Shown here piece after piece: positions 13,127-24,681 of a DNA stretch of 64,000 nt. The stretch is from assembly GCA_036346375.1 (NCBI GenBank), contig CM070501.1:56027326-56091325 (forward strand). Reading direction: 5' to 3'. How positions within the stretch are numbered: position 1 is the stretch's first letter; each line of letters opens with the position of its first letter. Source of the DNA: Guadua angustifolia (Eukaryota; Streptophyta; Magnoliopsida; Poales; Poaceae). A program made the translations under genes and the position numbers. The notes under the pieces are model-generated. The model was given only the letters and a program-made list of their open reading frames with translations. It was not told the DNA's origin and searched no databases.

Positions 13127-16100
13127 CTTCAGAGTATATATCAGGCAAGCTCCCCTTTAAAATAAATTGTTGTAGATTAATATAATGGGTAAAATCGGCC
13201 AAAAAAGTTGTCATTCGAAGGTATTAGAATCTTCACATTGGGTAAGAATTCTAAGGCATTCCTCTGGGATATGCTGATAGGCCCAGAGGGCAGGACCAAC
13301 TAGTAGCGGTATATTTGAAGCCATGGGTAGAGTCACTGTCGGCAAAGTAGCTAGATTACAACTGCATCTTCGGGTTGTGGGGCAGCCTCGGATAGGTGTC
13401 CCCAACTCGAGTGCAGGGTTGGAGATCTAATACTGGAGTAGTGATAAACGTTCTGGGGCATCACATGTTAGTGTCACTATGGGTAAAGTGATACAAATCT
13501 GCGTAAGGTAAATTTTGAATTCAAGTTGGTCTCTTGGATTGGAGACTAAGGAAGCTAAGTCTGTCTCATATACAGTGTTAGTAGCTGATTCTGTAAAAAT
13601 AGATTTTGAGGGAAGGGATCATTAGTTGGATTTGGATTGGGTTGGATTGAATGGAAAAAATCATCTATTGAATTTTGATATTAACGCTTGCTGAGTACTC
13701 CTATACTCACTCTTGCTTAAATACTCCCTTGCTTAGAAGGTGAGTCCTATGGACACACCTCCGAGGCCTGGGGTGAGGATTGTTTGCAGGACCAGAACTG
13801 ACAAGAGGACGATTACTACTACTACTATCAGGAGGAGTAAAAGGTCTAGTAGGCCATATCCTCGATATGACAGGTCATCAGGATAACAGGTGGTTGTAAT
13901 ATATTTTGTTGTTTTTCGACCCATGTAAGATTAAGGTAATGGACATGTAGCCCTGCGTGGCTTAATGGTATGTAATAGAGAGTTTTATTTTCAGTCTCTA
14001 ATTATTGTTCTGTTGTAATACTCTTAATACGGTATGTAACTGATAAAGTATCAGGTTGCCCGATATTTTGTTAGCTACTATGCCAAGATTCGCGTAATTA
14101 ACTCAGGAGTAATGGCGGTGTGACTATCGTTACCTGAGGCTAATTATGTGGATCGCCACAATAACTCAGTTAGCAAATATTACCAACAGAAGGTGCAGAG
14201 GAAGAGACATTGTAGCGCTGGCAGTTCCTCCCACTGCCATCGTCATATGGTGGGCCAAGGACATCAAGCACCGCACAAGAAGTCTGTGCGGTAAAGCAAT
14301 GCATGTTTCCACCATCTTCTGGACATAGTACCGACGCTTCACAAGGTGTAGTCAAAATGCCATCAGCTTTCATCTTTGCCAAACGGTGTCCTTGCAATTG
14401 AACATCTATGTTCAAACGAGACAGAAATAAAAGCTACTTGTTAAACATTATGTACAAAAGTTAAACTTATGGGAAAAATGAACTAACCATACCAGTTGCA
14501 TCTTGTGGGACATCAGCCCAGTCGTAAGACTTCACATACATTGCACCAAACAGAAGCTTGCTGAACACAGTCATACCAGAGTGATTATGGAGAGGAATGA
14601 AACCCCTTGAAGGCAAACAAAAAGACGCCAATCTATAGGAATAAGTACAGATTTATGTACCTTAGCACAGCAAAAAATGACAGATTTTCCATTTGCTAAT
14701 AACCAAGAATAACTGTAGTTACTAGTGAAAAAGCATACCGAGAAATCTTCTGTGAGGACCCTAAAATTCAAATCAAACTAATGAATTCATTAATCAACTA
14801 ATTAGGTATATAATGAGCATTGAAGCTGGAAACCATGTTTGTGCATAAGCATTGAGAATGACCATATGACTCATAGTGATTGGTAAAAGAGGGAGGGGTA
14901 AATTGGTAAGTAGAGCACAGTAAAAGGGTAAGACCAGCCACCAATATGTTCATCTCCCCTTTTCTCCTCACCAAAACAGAGAGCACAACCAGGCAACAGC
15001 ACATTCACCTCGCCTTGCCCATTCTCCAACTGAAACACATCAAGGTAGCCAGACATTCTACCCCCATTCCTCATTTCAGCCAGGCACACAACATCCATTC
15101 CCCCTTGCCCGTTTTTCCATCGCCAGCAAAGCAAGAGACAGCAGCTAGCTCACTTCCCCTTTCTCATTTTTCCAGCAAGCAGCAGCAGCCAGCTAGTTCA
15201 CTCCCCCTTCCCTCATTCCCAACCGAAACCCGCAAGAGCGCAACTGAGCCAAGCAGCACCACAGCCAGGCAGCCAGGGATTCATCTCCCCTTTTCCATCT
15301 CAAACCAAGCACAGACCATACCCACCTTAAGAACATCATCCATTCAAGCTTATTTCAAAGCAACTAGTGAATCAGTAGAGGAAAAACCGAAATCAAAATG
15401 GCAAGCAGAAGAGAAAACCAGGCTAGAGAACCCAGGGTTCGGCCAGGCTAGTGCTCGGCCAGAGGCCAAGCTAGGGTTGGCAGTAGAGGGAGAGACCGAG
15501 TGGAGGAGTGAGCAGCCGAGAGCAGTAGAGGGAATAGCCGGGAAGGAGTAGAGGCAGAGAAGTTGGTCCAGAGTAGAAGCTGGGAGGGAGCTTGGCAGTA
15601 GAAGGCGTAGTCCTAAGAAACCGAGAGAGCCCTCGGCCGAACCAGTGAGGCAGAGAAAAGAAGAAGAGAGGAGAGGAAAAAGGGAAAAAAAAAAGAAAGA
15701 AAAGGAGGGAAAAACTGAGAAAATGGGTTTATCATTAATTAGTTTAAATAATTACCTAGCTGTATGCATAAAAATCAAAAAAATAGTAATTAGTTGCATT
15801 AAATAAATGAGCGGTTAAGTATAACCATAAAAATGCATGACAGCTAAAAATGGCAACCAACACCCTTCATATAAATGAAATTGCAACTATTGGAATGGTT
15901 GGACGCCATAAATGATATTCAAATTAATTGGCATAGATTTAATACTCTATGATTTCAGGATCTGAATTGAATCCAGCAGAAGGTCATTTTCCAAATACGA
16001 GTGAGGCCGAATATATCGATCCTAATACAGGTAAGCTTTCCTTTAATCATGTTTTATTAAATATTTTCAACTGCTTTTATGTATTTATCTATATTATCAC

Positions 16101-17313
16101 TACATGGGAAAGCTTATTTTGCAAATAAAAACATTAAATTGGATGCGGTTGGATGGAATGGGTAGAAAATTGGATTGATGGGTTGAAAAATAGATTGATC
16201 ATGGATTTGGTAGTGGATTGGTTCATGTAGTAATAGGATGGTTGGTGTATGTTTATTATGATTAGTAGAGGGCGTCGATGAGAAGGGAATAACCAGCGGG
16301 GTCCTCTACATATGCTTTAATATAAAGTCAACCAACTACACTCGAGCAATGAGCCGTATTCCAGCATCAACCATAGTAAGTGAAATAGGTCAAAAAAAAG
16401 GTTGTTCTATGAAGGTATTATGATCTCCACATTAGTGGTTAGATAATTAACTAGGAGTGTGAAGTTGGGTATGCTGGGAATCCCAGTGACGGATGCAAAA
16501 TCAACTACAGTTGATCAGGCGCTATATTTAAAGTTTAGAGGAGTATCAATGCCGCTACGGTAGCATGGTATAACTGTATCTACAAGTTACGGGGTAACCT
16601 GGGATAGGTGTCCCCAACTCAAATATAGGGTTGGAGATCTAATGCTGGAATTAGTGATAAACATTCTCGGACCTCACAGGATGGGGTTGCTATGGCTAAA
16701 AATGATACAAAGCTGCGCAGGGTTAAAATCATGAATTCATGGTTGTCTCCTGGATTAGAGGTTACGAAAGCTAAGTCTGCCTCATATACGAGTACTAGAT
16801 AATTAAAATAAACAACCCATAAAGAAAATCTAATTTCTGTAAAAAAATGGATTTTGAGGGAATGTGATCTTTAGTTGGTCTTTAGCTGGATTGAGAGAAA
16901 ATTATTTTTTGCATTTTGCTATTAATGTTTACTAAGTACTTTTATACTCACTCTTACTAAATCCCCCTTTTCTAGAGAATGACTCTGGTGCTTAAGCGTC
17001 AGGTTGGTTTGACAAGGCAGCTGAGTTCTACCAAGAGGGATAGAGGGATGGGTAGCCATGCTTCGGCTTCGATAGTCTTTTGGTGTAATTAGTATCTATG
17101 TAATATCATTTTGTTGTTTTTAGATCTTATGTAAAATTAATGTATTGAACATATAACCCTGCGTAGCTTGGTTTGTAATATATTTACATTAAGTTTCTAA
17201 TTATTGTTCTGCTGTAATACTTAGAATACAGTATAGTACCTGATAAAGTGTTGGGTTGCTCAATATTTTGTTAGCTACTATGCTGAGATTCGTGTAATTA
17301 ACTCAGAAGTAAT

Positions 17314-17478
17314 TGTTAAACTAGACTTGTATAGGGTGTTGTTTGCTATTTTCCTTTCTCCCTGTACATGTTAAACTAGACTTGTATAGGGTGTTGTTTG
17401 CCATTTTTCCTTTCTCCCTGTACATGTATTGCTTTTGGCCCATTGGCCCAGTTAATGCAAATGCTGCCAATTTGAACA
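17314..17478 (+). repeat. Copia 5' LTR with internal 55-bp tandem duplication
   Basis: The LTR is 165 bp, short for Copia. Its first 55 bases (from TGTTAAACTAGACTTG to CCCTGTACA) are repeated immediately at 17369, so the start of the LTR is present twice. The 3' LTR has the same structure. Confidence 0.93.
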
Positions 17479-17490
17479 TGGTATCAGAGC
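17479..17490 (+). other. Copia primer-binding site (initiator Met tRNA type)
   Basis: TGGTATCAGAGC directly follows the 5' LTR. This is the usual plant retrotransposon priming site complementary to the 3' end of initiator methionine tRNA. Confidence 0.9.
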
Positions 17491-17987
17491 TCTGACCCTA
17501 GGGTTTCCTCTGTCCATCAGTATGCTTGTGCCATGGCATGGCCCGTCTCATGCCGGCTATCATGGCCACCATGTTCTTTCCTCGGCGACGCTTCTTCTCT
17601 CTCATATACGCCTCGCTGCCCTCCTCCTCGTTCACTGCCCAGCGCATGGCCGGCTGTTCTTGTTCGACGTTGGCCCTCACGCCGACGCATCTTCTCCCTT
17701 ACGACGACTCTTCTTCTCCGATCATTGTCGTTCTTTAGTCGTTCTAGCTTGCGGCCGCTTCTTGACCGCCGCTTCTTCTTCTTCAATCCGCCGCTTTCTT
17801 CTTCGGCCGCCTAGCTTCTCTCGTGGCCGTCCTCTTCTCCAAATTTCTCCGCTGCCCTCCTCTCCAACTCCCGCTTCCTTCTTCTTGGCGCGGTGCCTTC
17901 ATCTCTGCGTCGACTCACGAATGAGAAGGCACTAACAGAAGCGACCTCAAAAAAAAAAGCTGCCCAAATTCTTCCTCTTTATTTGAG

Positions 17988-20900
17988 ATGGCCACCTCAT
18001 CTCGTTCCTCTATGGGACCGATGCCTCTACCGCCTGTCATGTTTGATGGGACCAACTTCCGGGAGTGGTCCACGATGCTTCGGATCTCACTTGACAGCCA
18101 GCGTCTATGGGGTCACCTCACTGGAGCTCGTCTTCGCCACCGATTCCTGGTTCGCCAGATTCACTGTGGTTGGGCCGATGGCGCTCGAGCCCTGCAGATG
18201 TTCTTGCAGCATACGAGCAGGACACTGATTAGTACATTGCCGATCTGCAGACTCTCGAGAGCTGGCAGTCAGATGAGGCTCGTGCTGTTGCTGTCATCTT
18301 AGGCAGCATGAAGGTTGAGCTTGCTATGGATCTGGCCGCTCTTCCTTCTTCTCACCGTGATGTGGAGCGTGCATGCTCAATTCCACCGAAAGCGGTGATG
18401 CTCTCTACACCTCTACACCGAGTCGGCGAGCTTCTTAGTCGATGGACTCCACCGCCGATGACTTCTACCGCCAGACATCGACGTGTGGCGTCGCTTGACT
18501 TTGGAGCCTCCCTTCATCCGACATGCGATCGCTGTGGCCTTCATCGGGACCACAAGAGTGTTATTCGCCTCTTTGAGTTCCTCCGTCGACTTCGACCGGA
18601 GTTTGAAGCAACTCCGTGCTCACACTGGCCGCCCGCCGCCACGACCGCCCTCGGTTGAGGCGCTCACCCCAGTTCGTCAGAGGAGAGCTTCGTCTTCGTG
18701 GCGTTCTCTCGTCTTCTCGGTCTCGATCGCTTCCACGCCTCTGGATCGCTCCTCTCCCAAAGACCGCTGGGAGGCTCGGTTCTTGTGGTGAGCACTGCTT
18801 GCGGTGCAGCCATTGAATTCACTCAAGAAGAAGACAGGCACACCATTGAGCAAAGGCAGAGGCGGCCTCGAAATCGCAAGCGTGGAGGTGGTGGAGCTGG
18901 TGCACTCGCCCACTTTGACGCCTGGCAGCAACCATGCGGATGTGACTCAGCGTCTTGAGCGCATGGAGCGCCGTCTGGGAGCGACTCCTCCAGGACCATC
19001 TGTTGCTGGCCTTCCTTCAGTATACCGCTGCCTCGGATTCTTGACTCTGGGGCTTCTTTTCATATGACATCTGATCCCACTCACCTTGGACCATTGAGTT
19101 CTTCAGCCATCCCTATGTCTGTCAAGACGGCTGATGGTACTTCCCTTCCGGTTGCTAGTCGGGGAACTCTTCACACTTCTAGTTTTCACGTTCCTTCTGT
19201 TTCACATGTTCCTCGCCTCGACTTACAGCTTATATCTGCTGGCCAGCTTACTGACCTTAATTGTTGTATCATTCTTGATGCTGACTCTTGTTCTATCCAG
19301 GATCGTCTCACCGGGACCCTGGTTGGTACTGGCCGTCGGGTCCGTGACTCTCAGCGTCTTTGGGAGCTTGACTGGCTTCGACTTCCCTCCGCTTCCGTCA
19401 CATCCACCTCCACCGCCACGATCATTGCCTCGATGTCACCGCCCTCGTCACCTGCTTCCGCCGGTTTGCTCGATGGCATCATCGTTTAGGTCACATGTGT
19501 GGTCTCGTCTTTCTTTGTTAGTGAGTCGTGGTGTTCTTGGGAAGGTTTCGGTGATACCTCCACATCTGTCTGTATGGGGTCAGTAAGCTTGGGAAGCAAC
19601 TCATGACTACCATATCCCACTAGTGACTCTTGTCTCTTCACCGCTTGATTTGGTTCATTCGATGTATGGGGGCTCCCTTCGCTTCAAAGGGGTCATCGTT
19701 ATTATGTGATCTTTATTGATGATTTCTCTCGTTACACTTGGATCTATCCTCTGACCTCTCGGCATCAGGTGTTGTCTGCTTACCAGGCTTTCTCTGCTAT
19801 GGTCCACACACAGTTTGACTCGCCTATTCGAGTCTTCCGGCTGACTCTGCTGGGTGAGTACCTCTCCACCTCTCTTCGTCAAGATCTCCTTGAGCAGGTA
19901 CCCTTCCTCAAGACTCTTGTCTTGGTGCTCACGCCGTAATGGTGTCTCTGGCGCAAGCATCGTCACCTACTTGAGATCTTTCGAGCGATGATGTTGTCTT
20001 CTCTGTTCCACCCCACTTCGGCCGAGGTCGCTCTCTCTCGCCGCTACCTTGTGAACCTTCACCTTTCTATCAAGCTCTTGGTGCCACCTGTTGAGCGCCT
20101 CTTTAGTAGGACTCTCAAGACACCACCTTCGGCATTCGGTGTGTTGTGTTTGTGCCTCTTGACCCGTGAGCGGACGGCTTCTCGCTCGATCCGTTGAGTC
20201 GTCTTTTCTTGGCTACTATGCTGAGCGCAAGGGTTATCGCTGTTGGGACCCTGTGGCTCGCAGGATCCGGGTCTCCCGAGATGTCACCTTTGATGAGTCT
20301 CGATCCTTCTTCATTCGTGATCCTTCCTCTAGCCCGCACTCTACCTCTGATTCGCTCTCCTTCCTCACTCTACCTGATGCTTCCTTCTGTCCACCACCAT
20401 CCTCTCCGTCCCTACCTTTACCTCCACCCTCGCCACCATCACCCTCACCTTCCATTCCAGACCCTTCGTCCGCTGTTCCACCCTCTCCCTCGCCACCTCA
20501 GCAGCCTTCCTTTGCCTTTACGCCTCCTCCTGTCCGTTTCCACTACACTCGTCGTCCACCTCCTCCCAGTTCCTCCTCCTTCTAGGTCCAACTCCTACTC
20601 CCTCCTTAGAGTCCTCTCCCTCTTCAGAGTCCTCTCCCTCTGCTCCTTCTTCAGAGTGTACCTCTCCTGCTCCCTCACCGCGGTACACTCTTCGTGATCG
20701 GAGTACGATTCCTCGTCCCGATCGCTACACGCTTTCGTTCTCCGCCACCGTCTCCTCTGAGCCTACTTCCTATCGCGATGTTGTTACTCATCCTGAGTGG
20801 CAGTTCGCTATGGCTAAGGAGCTTGCTGCTCCTAGAGCGCACTGGCACTTGGGACCTTGCCCCTCTTCCCCGCTTCACACTCCTATCACGTGCAAGTGGG

Positions 20901-21947
20901 TCTATAAGATCAAGACTCGCTCGATGGCTCTATTGAGCGCTATAAGGCACGCCTCGCTGCACGTGGTTTTCAGCAGGAGTATGGGCGTGACTATGAGGAG
21001 ACCTTTGCTCTGTTGCTCCACAGGGACCACTCGGCACACACTTGTGGTCGTTGCTTCGTCACGGTGGACCATCTCCCGGCTTGATGTGAAGAACGCTTTT
21101 CTTCACGGCGAGCTCCGTGAGGAGGTCTACATGCACCCACCTCCTGGCTATTCTGTGCCAGATGGCCACGTGTGTCGCCTTCGTCGTTCTCTCTATGGGC
21201 TCAAGCAAGCCCCTCGTGCTTGGTTTGAGCGTTTCACCTCTGTTGTCACCACTGCTGGTTTTGTTGCTAGTGAGCATGACCCTGCTCTCTTCGTTCACAC
21301 TTCTCCTCGTGGTCGTACTCTTCTTCTTCTCTACGTGGATGACATGCTCATCACAGGTGATGATCCGCAGATCGCTGCCTTTGTGAAGGCGCCGTCTCGA
21401 TGAAGGCGCCAGATGTCCGATTTGGGTCCTCTTCGATATTTCCTTGGGATTGAGGTCACTTCCACGCCGAGGGCTACTACCTCCCAAATGAAGTACATTC
21501 AAGATCTCCTTGATCGGGCTTGTCTCACCGATCAACGATCTTTATTACCACTCTATGGAGCTTCACCTTTACTTTCGCCCCATCGACGGTACTCTCTTGA
21601 GGATCCTACTGCCACTGAGCCACCTAGTTGGGAGTCTTGTTTACCTTGGCATTACTCGCCCTGACATCTCCCACGCTGTTCACATCCTGAGCCAGTTTAT
21701 GCAGACTCCTACTCAGATACACTACAGTCACCTCCTTCGAGTCCTGCGGTATCTTCGTGGTACCATTGATCGCCGTCTGTTTTTCTCTTGCTCTAGCCCT
21801 TTGCAGCTTCAGGCCTATTCAGATGCTTCCTGGGCTAGTGACTCCTCTGATCGTAAGTCCCTCTCTGCTTATTGTGTCTTTCTCGGTTCTTCTCTGATTG
21901 CCTGGAAGACCAAGAAGCGATCTTATTCTCGCTCGATCGAGGTTTGA
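17988..21947 (+). pseudogene. Copia gag-pol, fragmented
   Basis: Recognisable pieces lie in several frames. A gag-like start is at 17988 (PPVMFDGTNFREWSTML). The protease motif LDSGASFHMTSD is near 19037. The integrase core YYVIFIDDFSRYTW is near 19700. Reverse transcriptase motifs are LDVKNAFLHGELREEVYM near 21080 and the catalytic LYVDDMLITGDD near 21330. RNase H (YSDASWASDSSDRKSLSAYC) is near 21820. Stops and frame changes separate nearly all of them, and no frame exceeds about 200 codons. GC content is well above that of the surrounding DNA. The element cannot encode a working polyprotein as read. Confidence 0.88.
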
Positions 21948-22274
21948 GTTGCGTCTACCGCCTCTGTGGTTACCGAGGTGACTTGATTCTGATGGTCTCT
22001 GAAGACTTTGGCGTCATCTGCTCTCTACCCCTACGATGTGCTCAAAGATCTTGGCGCGATCAAGATTGCTCGAGATCCGGTGAAGCACGAGCTCACCAAG
22101 CACATTAGGCGTTGATGCTTCCTATGTCCGGTCAGCAGTGCGGTCGAAATAGTGGTTGCCCTTCAAGATGTGCCTTCAGAGGTTCGGATCGCGGATTTCT
22201 TCACTAAGGCACAAACTAAGGCGCACATGATCGTCATCTCTCCAAACTCAATGTTGTAGATCCACCTTGAGTTT

Positions 22275-22283
22275 GAGGGGGGG
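22275..22283 (+). other. Copia polypurine tract
   Basis: A run of A and G with seven or more G residues ends one base before the 3' LTR, where plus-strand DNA synthesis is primed. Confidence 0.8.
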
Positions 22284-22448
22284 TGTTAAACTAGACTTGT
22301 ATAGGGTGTTGTTTGCTATTTTCCTTTCCCCCTGTACATGTTAAACTAGACTTGTATAGGGTGTTGTTTGCCATTTTTCCTTTCTCCCTGTACATGTATT
22401 GCTTTTGGCCCATTGGCCCAGTTAATGCAAATGCTGCCAATTTGAACA
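22284..22448 (+). repeat. Copia 3' LTR
   Basis: It has the same length and internal 55-bp duplication as the 5' LTR. I find one difference (CTTTCCCCC in place of CTTTCTCCC), which points to a recent insertion. Confidence 0.93.
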
Positions 22449-22509
22449 GTAATGACAACGTGACTATCGTTATCTGGGGCTAAACCGACATCTGCTGCTG
22501 TAATACTAT

Positions 22510-24194
22510 CTGCAGGGCAGAAATGATAGAACAAATATCGGTAGAATAGAAGGACGTATGTGGTAATATAAACATTGGCAATTTCTCTTAGATATCAATA
22601 CCCTTTGGAGAGAGCACACCTGTTAAATATAACAAGCTCTAACGCATGTAACAAGCTATAAGCACGCGATTCAACAACAAAATAATTCAATGATACTAAG
22701 CATGGGTGCTACTCGCTAGCAGACTTATCATGATGACTATTACGGACTACAGATATCGGTAAATGTCAGCAACTGAGCATGGAAGAAAAGAGATGAATGA
22801 ATTTATACTAAAATTTAAGTAGAAACAACGAATCACCATAAGCAAAAGATACTGAACTCAGTTACACACAGTATTGTTGTATAGTAGAACTTGAAGGAAG
22901 TGCCATGTAAGATCGTATGTAAGAACACATGCTAGCTGTATGTTTTCGACTGGTAAAGCTGAAGTTCGAAGCATACTACAACACGAGGGTCAGCTTGACA
23001 TGAAAGGCCTAAAAACACATGATCTAAGTGCAGAGCCAATATTGAAATGCATAATCTCGTATACAGGATTTTTCAGGAACAAGATCATCACCTATGTAAG
23101 ACAGCTATTTCTGCAAACTTGTAATGGGCACAAAGGCAATAATACCGCATCGAAACAAGATTCTGAATGCACACAGCTATTTTCAGGGTGACCGCCAAAA
23201 AAGAACGTTGAGATAATCCATTTGCATGCATGTAGACGTAAGCATAATACATTGAGCCTCGTTGGCACATAAGTCAGGGTATGTGCCACACAAGGAAGCC
23301 ATAAATATTATCCAAGGATGAAACATAGTACAACAACAGCTTTAATCGTTGTCCTTATTTGAGAAGTGTGTTCAGCAGGTTTGAGCAAGTTGGTATAAAC
23401 TAACTATTCGTGGCAAATGGCAAAGCTTTGGCCAACCAAATGAAATTTTAAAAAGAACCCTAATGCAGGTCCAAATTGGCGTAATCTTGACCGTACCCCA
23501 CCACCACCACACAAAACCAGCAGCCTCATCATATATATACCATGGGTAGTACATAGTTTCTGTTATCTTTTGCTGCTTTCTTTATCTTCCACCAGGAATA
23601 CGGGTATAAATTAGGCATTCACAACATGCTGCTTGCAACAAAACCACGTTGCAAATGGCAATGCATATTTGTATCACAGCATGGTACTTACATCAAAAAC
23701 CATGTTGCTAAAAGTCTAACAGCACAAGGCAATCTGTCATTCCATCGGTTAATTGCTGGTTTGCTTGCGAAAACCCTTGGGGTTTTTTTTGAGAAAAAGC
23801 AAACAGTAGCTAATGAGAGTACTCAAATGCACCTCAAGCAATCGTACGTACACTAGCCAGCATCTTATTTGCTAAAGATGAACTAAAAAATCCTCACAAT
23901 TTTTATAAGTGGTTTAAAAATCTTAATCCTTAATACGTTATTTCAACCAAAGTATTATTCTTTCTTGATAGAATCAAGGAGGAACGAACTTTGCCAACCA
24001 AATCTGATGCAAGTATCATAGGATCGACATGGGTTATTAATGTCGCCACCTAACGAATGACTACGACAGTATGGAGAGCGCACACAGCTATAGCTACAGC
24101 ATCAAACACAAGGCACGCATACTTCACACTACACGCAACAATGAAGCGAGATCTTTGGGATCCCAGGGTGCAAGAAACTAACGGCGAGAATTAC
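22510..24194 (-). other. PCO intron 1
   Basis: Bounded by the donor GTAATT after exon 1 (24194) and the acceptor CCTGCAG before the first exon 2 piece (22510). The phase is 1 on both sides, so the junction reads VL-D-SITAA. The interior is AT-rich with no recognised gene or terminal-repeat element. The segmental duplication begins within it at about 23724. Confidence 0.6.
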
Positions 24195-24681
24195 CAAGAA
24201 CGGACTTGATCCTGTCGACCCCGGCCGGCGGCGGCACCGCGGCGGCGCCGGAGAATACCTCGCTGCACGCCTCAAAGAGCCGCTGCACGGCGGCCGGCGC
24301 GGCCATCGCCAGGGGCGCCCCCGCCGCCGTCGCCGACCTGCTGTTGCCCAGCTCCGGGAGGCCGCCAGCCTCCACCCGCATCAAAGGCGGCGCGCAAACA
24401 GCAGGAATGCAAAGGTTTGGAGTGAGATGGGATCGAAGGGCGGAGGGTTTTGGATAATGGCCGCCTAGTGTTCCCGCGAGGTGTGACAATGTTCTTCGAG
24501 CTCAGCTGGGAAAAATAAGGGCGATGCGATGATTTTTTTTTTTAATACTCGAGGTGGTTAGTATTTTATTGGCAAGCTTGGAGGCAGACATGTACGAAGT
24601 ATTTTATTTAGGGTAAATTGCTAAGTATTTATGGTAAAGATCGTTCGGTTAAAAAATATTATCGATATGTCATTGATATAT

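Larger units (their letters stand above)
11221..14160. mobile_element. Solo-LTR-like element A in PCO intron 4 (TSD ATAAC)
   Basis: The element starts TGTGAGGACC and ends GATCGCCACA, so it has the TG...CA ends of an LTR, and it is flanked by the exact 5-bp repeat ATAAC (11216-11220 and 14161-14165). It has no gag or pol, which fits a solo LTR of a long-LTR, probably Gypsy-type family. It is related to element B (14751-22490): both have a purine-rich GAGAAAGAG stretch and the shared GGGTTGGAGATCTAAT segment. It carries a Tourist MITE and an hAT element. Its inner edge lies only 23 bases from the donor site of PCO exon 4. Confidence 0.8.
17314..22448 (+). mobile_element. Ty1/Copia LTR retrotransposon (5.1 kb, TSD GTAAT)
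   Basis: The 165-bp LTRs at 17314-17478 and 22284-22448 begin TGTT and end AACA. The insertion is flanked by the exact 5-bp repeat GTAAT (17309-17313 and 22449-22453). The primer-binding site TGGTATCAGAGC follows the 5' LTR directly, and a G-rich polypurine tract precedes the 3' LTR. The domain order protease, integrase, reverse transcriptase, RNase H on the plus strand is that of Copia. The LTRs differ at one position by eye, yet the coding region is broken in many places. Confidence 0.93.
14751..22490. mobile_element. Solo-LTR-like element B, split by the Copia element, inserted in PCO exon 2
   Basis: It starts TGTGAGGACC like element A and shares A's 3' region (GTGACTATCGTTA just before the end). 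The likely right end is ACCGACA at 22490, with TCTTC and TCTGC as imperfect flanking repeats (14746-14750 and 22491-22495). Its own sequence is 14751-17308 plus 22449-22490; the Copia insertion accounts for the rest. The long frame at 14946-15551 is proline, serine and glutamine-rich low-complexity sequence without a counterpart in A. No gag or pol is present. Confidence 0.65.
10331..24381 (-). pseudogene. PCO: Plant cysteine oxidase gene (five exons), disrupted by transposons
   Basis: PCOs are non-haem iron dioxygenases that oxidise the N-terminal cysteine of ERF-VII factors with O2, marking them for the N-degron pathway. Exon 1 is 24195-24381 (ATG at 24381; VQRLFEACSEVF near the start). Exon 2 survives as 22491-22509 and 14739-14750. 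Exon 3 is 14493-14632, exon 4 14184-14405 and exon 5 10331-10449. All outer borders are GT-AG and most phases agree. The iron ligands are visible as the two histidines of PLHNHSGM and the one in GGNMHCF, followed by VLDVLGPPY and GYAWLEESEPPEDFYLVG. Damage: a 7.7-kb insertion splits exon 2, about 30 residues usually found between DVGL and FSIG are missing, and one extra T in a T5 run near 14620 shifts exon 3. It could be a pseudogene, or functional if the T is an error and another splice form exists. Confidence 0.75.

Noticed and set aside
14946..15551. 201-codon plus-strand open frame
   Set aside because: It lies wholly within solo LTR B, is dominated by Ser, Pro, Gln and Glu, shows no domain, and has no counterpart frame in the related element A.
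20234..20697. Proline-rich protein gene
   Set aside because: The proline-rich frames at about 20330-20690 fall between integrase and reverse transcriptase of the Copia element, where such low-complexity linkers are normal.
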